A stretch of 9,568 bases of DNA, from positions 1-9,568 of the forward strand of contig JAGIAU010000068.1 of assembly GCA_017744755.1 (NCBI GenBank), in the 5' to 3' direction. The translations under genes and the position numbers were made by a program. Positions 5,584 to 9,568 of this stretch are shown here, in pieces. The notes under the pieces were generated by a model. The model saw only the letters and a list, made by a program, of their open reading frames with translations. It was not told where the DNA came from and searched no databases. Position 1 is the first letter of the stretch, and the number at the start of each line of letters is the position of its first letter. The DNA is from Microbacteriaceae bacterium. Its GTDB lineage: Bacteria > Actinomycetota > Actinomycetes > Actinomycetales > Microbacteriaceae.

Positions 5584-6831
5584 GTGAGCACCGCGCCCGA
5601 GACCCTGAGCCCTGCCCGCGTCTGGCTCGCGATCGCGGCGCTGGCGATCGGGACGTTCGGCATCGGACTCACCGAGTTCGTCGTCATGGGGCTGCTGCCG
5701 CAGATCAGCGCCTCCCTCCTCCCGGTCCTCGACCAGCAGGACCACGAGGAGGCGATCGCCCAGACCGGCTGGCTCATCGCCGTCTACGCGCTCGGCGTCG
5801 TCGTGGGCGCGCCGGCGATCGCGGCGTTCGGCGCCCGTGTCCCGCGGAAGGCGCTGCTCGCGAGCCTGCTCGCCGTGTTCACCCTCTCGACGATCGCCTC
5901 CGCGCTGCTGCCGACGTTCGGCCTCGTCCTCGCCGCCCGCTTCGTCGCCGGCCTGCCGCACGGCGCCTACTTCGGCATCGCGATGCTGACGGCGGCGCGG
6001 CTGCTCGGGCCGAGGCGCCGCGCGCTCGGCGTCTCGCTCATCATGACGGGCCTCACGATCGCGAACGTCGTCGGCGTCCCGCTCATCACGCTCCTCGGGC
6101 AGCAGGCGGGCTGGCGCACCGCCTACCTCGCGGTGGCGGCGGTCTTCGCCCTGAGCACGGTCTGCGTCATCGCCGTCGTCCCGCGGATCCCGGCCGACGA
6201 GGGCGCGAGCGTCCGCCGTGAGCTCGGCGTGTTCCGCCGCCCCCAGGTGTGGATCACCCTCGCGATCGGCGCGATCGGCTTCGGCGGCTTCTTCGCGGTC
6301 TACAGCTACATGGCCGACGTCGTCGTCCGCGTGACGCAGCTGCCGCAGGAGGCGACGCCGTGGGCGTTGTCGACGATCGGCCTCGGGATGTTCTGCGGGA
6401 ACCTCCTCGGCGGGCGCCTCGCCGACCGCTCGGTCATGGGCACGGTGTTCGGCGGCTTCGTGGCGCTCGCCGCAGCGCTGGGCCTCTTCTTCCTGCTCGC
6501 GCCGAACGCCGTGGGCGTGTTCGTCGGCGCCTTCGTGGTGGGCTTCGCCGCCCTCGTCATCAACCCGGCCGTGCAGACCCGGCTCATGGACGTCGCCGGC
6601 GACGGCCAGTCGCTCGCCGCCGCGTCGAACCACTCGAGCTTCAACCTCGGGAACTCGCTCGGCGCCTACCTCGGCGGCCTCGCGATCGCGTCGGGTCTCG
6701 GCTACACCTCGCCGGCGCTCGTCGGCATCGTGCTCATCGTCCCGGCGGCGGTCCTCGCGGTCGTGAGCGTCCGGCTCGGCGGCGTGCGGCACGTGCATCA
6801 GGACGCGGTCGCCGGCAGCGAGACGATCTAG
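5584..6831 (+). CDS. MFS transporter, DHA1 family (AraJ-like exporter)
   Basis: A 415-residue membrane protein with about twelve hydrophobic segments, for example residues 13-35, 62-82, 90-110, 150-172, 178-199, 223-245, 286-306, 309-329 and 377-397. The first segment ends in G-I-G-L-T-E-F-V-V-M-G-L-L-P, typical of AraJ/YdhP-like and purine-efflux (PbuE-like) proteins of the drug:H+ antiporter-1 group. Other family marks are A-R-F-V-A-G-L-P-H-G-A-Y-F-G at about 118-131, the basic loop G-A-R-V-P-R-K-A at 83-90, and N-H-S-S-F-N-L-G-N-S-L-G-A at 349-361. It probably expels a small molecule in exchange for protons at the cytoplasmic membrane; the substrate cannot be read from sequence. The gene stands alone, divergent from tRNA-Asp and convergent with tRNA-Glu. 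The GTG start has no ribosome-binding site and sits 8 bases after a -10 box. Confidence 0.92.
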   Translation: MSTAPETLSPARVWLAIAALAIGTFGIGLTEFVVMGLLPQISASLLPVLDQQDHEEAIAQTGWLIAVYALGVVVGAPAIAAFGARVPRKALLASLLAVFTLSTIASALLPTFGLVLAARFVAGLPHGAYFGIAMLTAARLLGPRRRALGVSLIMTGLTIANVVGVPLITLLGQQAGWRTAYLAVAAVFALSTVCVIAVVPRIPADEGASVRRELGVFRRPQVWITLAIGAIGFGGFFAVYSYMADVVVRVTQLPQEATPWALSTIGLGMFCGNLLGGRLADRSVMGTVFGGFVALAAALGLFFLLAPNAVGVFVGAFVVGFAALVINPAVQTRLMDVAGDGQSLAAASNHSSFNLGNSLGAYLGGLAIASGLGYTSPALVGIVLIVPAAVLAVVSVRLGGVRHVHQDAVAGSETI

Positions 6832-6843
6832 AACACGCGGACG

Positions 6844-6865
6844 GCCGGAGCAGAACGCTCCCGGC
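6844..6865. terminator. Hairpin between the converging MFS and tRNA-Glu genes
   Basis: GCCGGAGC (6844-6851) pairs with GCTCC-GGC (6857-6865) with one bulged C and a 5-base loop. It lies 12 bases after the MFS stop codon and 14 bases past the 3' end of tRNA-Glu, so it could end both transcripts. No T-run is present on either side. Confidence 0.45.
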
Positions 6866-6879
6866 GGGCGACGACTCGG

Positions 6880-6952
6880 TGACCCCAACGGGATTCGAAC
6901 CCGTGCTGCCGCCGTGAAAGGGCGGTGTCCTAGGCCGCTAAACGATGGGGCC
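6880..6952 (-). tRNA. tRNA-Glu (anticodon TTC)
   Basis: A 73-base cloverleaf on the minus strand, from 6952 to 6880. The acceptor arms GGCCCCA and TGGGGTC pair with one G-U. The anticodon stem CCGCC/GGCGG encloses CTTTCAC, giving anticodon TTC for glutamate. The T-arm has GGGTTCGAATCCC. The discriminator is A and the CCA end is not encoded. It appears to be a single-gene unit with its own promoter at 6986-7015. Confidence 0.97.
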
Positions 6953-6985
6953 GTGTCGCCCGGCGCAGCCGGGAGCCAGCGCCCA

Positions 6986-7015
6986 AGCCTACGGCAGGCC
7001 GCTGGACGGGGCCAA
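6986..7015 (-). promoter_or_regulatory. Promoter of tRNA-Glu
   Basis: On the minus strand TTGGCC (7015-7010) precedes TAGGCT (6991-6986, TANNNT type) by 18 bp. The -35 box closely matches that of the tRNA-Asp promoter (TTGGTC). The start would be near 6979, giving a leader of about 27 bases. That leader contains a perfect hairpin, CCCGGC-TGC-GCCGGG (6973-6959), ending 6 bases before the tRNA. Confidence 0.5.
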
Positions 7016-7043
7016 CCGGTCCGAACGCCAGGTGACGATCCTG

Positions 7044-7072
7044 AGAACGCCTCCCCGCCCGGCGCGTTCTCC
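7044..7072. repeat. Inverted repeat GAGAACGC/GCGTTCTC upstream of the M23 gene
   Basis: GAGAACGC (7044-7051) and GCGTTCTC (7065-7072) are perfect inverted repeats with a 13-base centre. The arms resemble those of the terminator at 8330-8360 (CAGAACGCCC). Here it sits between two divergent genes, where no transcript obviously needs to end, apart from read-through from the MFS gene. Confidence 0.45.
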
Positions 7073-7096
7073 AGCCTTCATCCGCCGCTTGAGGGT

Positions 7097-7124
7097 TAGG
7101 GTGGCCAGGTCCGGATGGGAGGGG
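7097..7124 (+). promoter_or_regulatory. -10 box and ribosome-binding site of the M23 gene
   Basis: TAGGGT (7097-7102) fits the TANNNT -10 pattern and would place the start near 7109. GGGAGGGG (7117-7124) is a clear ribosome-binding sequence, 6 bases before the ATG at 7131. It decides this start over others in the longer open frame. The -35 box is not clear. Confidence 0.45.
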
Positions 7125-7130
7125 CAAGCC

Positions 7131-8321
7131 ATGCGTCGTGGTCACCGTGCGCTCACGAGCGCCGTCGTGCTGTCGGTGGTCACCGCCGCGCTGCTCGTCC
7201 CGACGACCGCCGCCGCCGACGACTATCCCACCTGGGACGACGTCGTCGCCGCGCAGAACAACGAGGCCGCAGCAGCCTCCGCCGTCCAGCAGATCCAGGC
7301 GCTCCTCGTCCAGCTGCAGGCCGAGGTCGAGCGGACGAAGGCCGACCTCGTCGCCAAGGGCAAGAAGTGGCAGGAGATCGACGCCCAGTACCAGGCGAAG
7401 AAGTCGGAGACGGCGGCGCTGCTCGAGCAGCGCGACGCCGCCGAGTCGATCGCCGTCGAGTCGGAGCGCCGCGCCGGCCAGTGGGCCGCGCAGGTCGTGC
7501 GCATCGGCGGGGCCGATCCCACGCTGAGCCTCTTCGCCGCCTCCGACCACGCGGACGAGCTGCTCAGCGCGATCGGCGTCTCGAGCCGCATCTCCGACCA
7601 GGCGAACACGCTCTACGAGCAGGCCATCCAGCAGCGCAACACGGCGCAGTCGCTCAGCGACCAGGCGACCGTCATGCAGACGGAGCTGCAGCGCCTCGAG
7701 CAGGAGGCCGCGGCCGCGATGGCTGCGGCGGAGGCGGCGTCGCAGGCGGCGACGCAGGCCGTCATCGAGCAGCGCCAGCACCAGGCCGAGCTGGAGGCGC
7801 AGCTCGCCGTGCTGCAGCAGCAGCGCGCCGTGACGGAGGCCGACTACAACACGGGCGTCCAGGTGCGAGCGCAGCAGCGGCTCGCGGCGCTCGGCGTCGA
7901 CTGGGGCCAGGTCTCCGCGTCCGGCTGGGTGCGCCCGGCCGGGGGCTGGATCTCCTCGGGCTACGGTTACGCGGACGCGGGCTATGGCGGCTTCCACAAG
8001 GGCGTCGACCTGGCCCAGTCCTGCTGGAACCCGATCGTCGCCGCGCATGACGGCTGGGTCGAGTCGGCCGGCTGGAACTCCGGCGGCTACGGCTACCTCA
8101 CCGTCATCGACCACGGCGGCGGCGTCGAGACCTGGTATGCGCACCAGCCCGAGGGCGGGCAGCTCGTCTCAGCCGGCCAGCATGTCGAGACCGGCCAGCA
8201 GATCGGCTACGTCGGCACGACCGGCAACTCGACTGGCTGCCACCTGCACTTCGGCGTGTACATCAACGGGAACCTGACGGACCCGACGGAGTTCCTCGCG
8301 GCGCTCGGGGTGTACTTGTAG
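7131..8321 (+). CDS. Secreted coiled-coil M23 peptidoglycan endopeptidase
   Basis: A 396-residue protein. Residues 1-29 form a signal peptide with M-R-R-G-H-R, a hydrophobic core, and A-A-A before D30 as the likely cleavage point. Residues about 40-250 are rich in Ala, Gln and Glu with heptad spacing and should form a long coiled coil. The C-terminal part (about 265-396) is an M23 (lysostaphin/LytM-type) domain with all expected zinc and catalytic residues: H289 and D293 in H-K-G-V-D, H338 in W-Y-A-H, and H371 and H373 in H-L-H-F-G. It should therefore cut peptidoglycan cross-links outside the membrane. The layout is that of EnvC-like cell-separation hydrolases, but all catalytic residues are present here, so it is probably active in its own right. 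The gene has its own promoter region, is divergent from tRNA-Glu, and converges on pyrophosphatase. Start chosen by ribosome-binding site and signal peptide. Confidence 0.93.
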   Translation: MRRGHRALTSAVVLSVVTAALLVPTTAAADDYPTWDDVVAAQNNEAAAASAVQQIQALLVQLQAEVERTKADLVAKGKKWQEIDAQYQAKKSETAALLEQRDAAESIAVESERRAGQWAAQVVRIGGADPTLSLFAASDHADELLSAIGVSSRISDQANTLYEQAIQQRNTAQSLSDQATVMQTELQRLEQEAAAAMAAAEAASQAATQAVIEQRQHQAELEAQLAVLQQQRAVTEADYNTGVQVRAQQRLAALGVDWGQVSASGWVRPAGGWISSGYGYADAGYGGFHKGVDLAQSCWNPIVAAHDGWVESAGWNSGGYGYLTVIDHGGGVETWYAHQPEGGQLVSAGQHVETGQQIGYVGTTGNSTGCHLHFGVYINGNLTDPTEFLAALGVYL

Positions 8322-8329
8322 GCGGGACG

Positions 8330-8360
8330 CAGAACGCCCCCGCGCGCGGAGGGCGTTCTG
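8330..8360. terminator. Bidirectional terminator between the M23 and pyrophosphatase genes
   Basis: CAGAACGCCC (8330-8339) and GGGCGTTCTG (8351-8360) pair perfectly over 10 bp around an 11-base loop that is itself self-complementary (CCGCGCGCGG). It starts 8 bases after the M23 stop and lies 17 bases past the pyrophosphatase stop, so it can serve both converging transcripts. There is no long T-run. Confidence 0.75.
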
Positions 8361-8377
8361 TCGCGGCGGGATCGAGC

Positions 8378-8869
8378 TCAGTGCCCCTCGGCCTGGAAGC
8401 GCTCGAAGCCCTCGGTGACGACCTGCTCGGCCGCGGCCGCATCGCGCCAGCCGCCGAGCTTGACCCACTTGCCGGGCTCGAGGTCCTTGTAGTGCTCGAA
8501 GAAGTGCTGGATCTCCGCTCGCGTGTGCTCCGGGACGTCCGCGATGTCCTGGATGTGCGCCCAGCGGGGGTCCTTGTAGGGCACCGCGATGATCTTGGTG
8601 TCGATGCCGCCGTCGTCCTCCATGTCGATGAGGCCGACGGGACGGACCTTGACGCCGACACCCGGGAACACCGGCTCGAAGAGCAGCACGAGCACGTCGA
8701 CCGGGTCGCCGTCGAGGCCGAGCGTGTTCTCGAAGAAGCCGTAGTCGGTCGGGTACACGAACGGCGTGAAGAGGTAGCGGTCGAGGAACACCCGCCCGGT
8801 CTCGTGGTCGACCTCGTACTTGTTCCGGCTGCCGGCGGGGATCTCGATGACGGCGTCGTAGGCGCCCAT
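8378..8869 (-). CDS. ppa: Inorganic pyrophosphatase (family I, soluble)
   Basis: A 163-residue cytosolic enzyme that hydrolyses pyrophosphate to two phosphates, pulling biosynthetic reactions forward. The family signature D-G-D-P-V-D is at residues 53-58. The metal-binding aspartates are D53, D58, D85 and D90 (the last two in M-E-D-D-G-G-I-D). Other landmarks are the lysine in R-N-K-Y-E at 15-19, F-V-Y-P-T-D-Y-G-F at 37-45, and Y-K-D-P-R-W at 98-103. The length is normal for bacterial family I enzymes. The open frame extends far upstream, but the ATG at 8869 is the right start: AGGAG (8879-8875) sits 5 bases before it and the family's conserved N-terminus begins there. It is divergent from tilS across only 61 bp and converges on the M23 gene. 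Confidence 0.97.
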   Translation of the reverse strand: MGAYDAVIEIPAGSRNKYEVDHETGRVFLDRYLFTPFVYPTDYGFFENTLGLDGDPVDVLVLLFEPVFPGVGVKVRPVGLIDMEDDGGIDTKIIAVPYKDPRWAHIQDIADVPEHTRAEIQHFFEHYKDLEPGKWVKLGGWRDAAAAEQVVTEGFERFQAEGH

Positions 8870-8930
8870 GGGTGCTCCTGAAGTCTCGTGGTCGGTTCGA
8901 CCGGGATGTTCCGCGACTACCGTAATCGAC
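8870..8930. promoter_or_regulatory. Divergent ppa/tilS promoter region
   Basis: This 61-bp gap must hold promoters for both genes. On the plus strand TACCGT (8918-8923) is a TANNNT -10 box ending 7 bases before the tilS GTG, which would make tilS leaderless. On the minus strand TACGGT (8924-8919) covers almost the same bases and could be the ppa -10 box. A small palindrome GGTCG-GTT-CGACC lies at 8890-8902. Assignments are by pattern only. Confidence 0.4.
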
Positions 8931-9568
8931 GTGCGCCCCCGACTGTCTCCGGCGATGGCCGACGTCCGCCGCGCGGTCCGGGACGCCCTCGCCCCCCTCA
9001 CGCCGCCCGCCGCCCGCGAGCGTGCAGTCGACACCCCGTGCGCTGCCGCCGAAGGGCCACAGCTGCACACTGCCGAACGTCGGGACCGGGAGCATCTGCT
9101 CGAGCGTGCAGTTGGCGCCCCGCGCCACGGCAGCGCGGGGCCTGAACTGCACACTCGCGGGGGTGCCGACGGGGAGAACGCACCCGCACTCGTCCTCGTG
9201 GCCCTCAGCGGCGGCCCCGACTCGCTCGCGCTCGCCGCAGCCACCGCCTTCGAGGCGCCGCGCGCGGGCCTCCGCGCCGGCGCCGTCATCGTCGACCACG
9301 GCCTGCAGTCGGGCTCGGCCGAGGCGGCGGAACGCGCTGCCGCGCACGCCCGCGCGCTCGGCCTCGCCCCCGTCGAGATCCGCAGGGTCGAGGTCGCCTC
9401 GCGGCCGGAGGCGCTGGTCCCTGAGCGAGCACAGCGAGACGAAGGGCCATACCCAGGCCCCGAGGCCGCCGCGCGCCGGGCCCGCTACGCCGCGCTCGAC
9501 GCCGCGCGCGCCGAGACGGGCGCGACCGCGATCCTCCTCGGCCACACCCTCGACGACCAGGCCGAGAC
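8931..9568 (+). CDS. tilS: tRNA(Ile)-lysidine synthase, 3' end beyond window, with in-frame repeat insertions
   Basis: The visible 212 codons encode the N-terminal part of TilS, which uses ATP and lysine to turn the wobble C of tRNA-Ile(CAU) into lysidine; it is normally essential. The PP-loop motif S-G-G-P-D-S is at residues 93-98. V-I-V-D-H-G-L-Q, P-E-A-A-A-R-R-A-R-Y-A-A-L and L-L-G-H-T-L-D-D-Q-A-E follow, all typical. The GTG at 8931 lies 7 bases after a TANNNT box and begins M-R-P-R-L-S-P-A-M-A-D-V-R-R-A-V-R; an in-frame ATG at 8955 is an alternative. Between this N-terminal helix and the PP-loop are about 50 residues not expected in the family (about 30-85), made of two repeat copies. 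A second insert of about 11 residues precedes P-E-A-A-A-R-R. The frame stays open throughout, so the gene is probably functional. The usual partner downstream would be hpt and ftsH, outside the window. Confidence 0.93.
   Translation, partial: MRPRLSPAMADVRRAVRDALAPLTPPAARERAVDTPCAAAEGPQLHTAERRDREHLLERAVGAPRHGSAGPELHTRGGADGENAPALVLVALSGGPDSLALAAATAFEAPRAGLRAGAVIVDHGLQSGSAEAAERAAAHARALGLAPVEIRRVEVASRPEALVPERAQRDEGPYPGPEAAARRARYAALDAARAETGATAILLGHTLDDQAE
9017..9073 (+). repeat. 57-bp repeat element, copy 1, inside tilS
   Basis: This copy aligns without gaps to the one at 9101-9157, with about 40 of 57 positions identical; the first 12 bases and a 9-base stretch near the end (9063-9071) are exact. 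The inverted ends GTGCAG (9022-9027) and CTGCAC (9063-9068) have the same spacing as in copy 2, but the inner arms are degraded. It is read as E-R-A-V-D-T-P-C-A-A-A-E-G-P-Q-L-H-T. A length of 57 bp (19 codons) keeps the frame. Confidence 0.7.
9101..9157 (+). repeat. 57-bp palindromic repeat element, copy 2, inside tilS
   Basis: The arms 9101-9125 and 9133-9157 are inverted repeats matching at 21 of 25 positions around a 7-base loop, a very stable hairpin. It includes GTGCAGTT/AACTGCAC and GCCCCGCGC/GCGCGGGGC. It starts 84 bp (28 codons) after copy 1 and is read in the same frame as E-R-A-V-G-A-P-R-H-G-S-A-G-P-E-L-H-T. Confidence 0.75.
9416..9448 (+). repeat. 33-bp repeat element of a second type inside tilS
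   Basis: The segment begins GGTCCCTGAGCGAGC and ends GACGAAGGGCC, with rough inverted symmetry between its ends. I recall near-identical short repeats scattered through genomes of Microbacteriaceae; this is memory, not a search. At 33 bp it adds 11 codons (around V-P-E-R-A-Q-R-D-E-G-P) just before the conserved P-E-A-A-A-R-R-A-R-Y of TilS and leaves the frame intact. Confidence 0.55.

Noticed and set aside
5461..6888. 475-residue open frame on the minus strand across the MFS gene
   Set aside because: Composition is almost only Arg, Asp, Glu, Ala and Gly, it runs into the tRNA-Asp gene, and the plus strand encodes an obvious transporter.
6930..8144. 404-residue minus-strand frame opposite the M23 gene
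   Set aside because: Overlaps the 5' part of the tRNA-Glu gene and mirrors the coiled coil; no domain seen.
9001..9160. tilS repeats as a CRISPR array
   Set aside because: Only two diverged copies, in a coding frame, with palindromic form and no further units or cas genes.
8870..9289. Long upstream extension of the pyrophosphatase frame
   Set aside because: The conserved N-terminus and a good AGGAG site place the start at 8869; the extension is antisense to tilS.

Overview
The window is chromosomal DNA from a high-GC actinobacterium. Codon third positions are almost all G or C, start codons are often GTG, and tRNA genes lack an encoded 3' CCA. Two genes appear to be read from near-leaderless mRNAs. 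The order M23 peptidase, inorganic pyrophosphatase, tilS, together with a short repeat I recall from that family, points to Microbacteriaceae; this is inference, not a database result.

Left part (1-4870), all on the minus strand. Read in the direction of transcription it holds a LuxR-type regulator with an N-terminal helical-repeat half (4870-3317), a Roadblock/LC7-like small protein (3111-2704), a MoxR AAA+ ATPase (2441-1398), a DUF58 membrane-anchored protein (1374-46), and the first 17 codons of a further gene overlapping the DUF58 stop (53-1). MoxR, DUF58 and the next gene form a tight operon of the widespread MoxR/DUF58/(often transglutaminase) type, in which the ATPase probably acts as a chaperone for envelope partners. 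A strong GC-rich hairpin separates the Roadblock gene from the operon.

Middle (4871-7130). A 413-bp stretch without a convincing gene is followed by tRNA-Phe(GAA) and tRNA-Asp(GTC) on the minus strand, with a hairpin plus U-tract between them. A plus-strand DHA1-type MFS exporter (5584-6831) follows and converges on tRNA-Glu(TTC). The tRNA-Asp and tRNA-Glu genes each have a recognisable promoter with a similar TTGGYC -35 box.

Right part (7131-9568). A secreted coiled-coil/M23 endopeptidase (plus strand) converges on inorganic pyrophosphatase (minus) across a perfect 10-bp-stem hairpin. Pyrophosphatase diverges from tilS (plus, cut by the window end). The most unusual feature is in tilS. Two in-frame copies of a 57-bp palindromic element sit ahead of the ATP-binding SGGPDS motif, and an unrelated 33-bp repeat (11 codons) sits further on. 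The reading frame stays open through all three, so this looks like repeat elements colonising an essential gene without breaking it.
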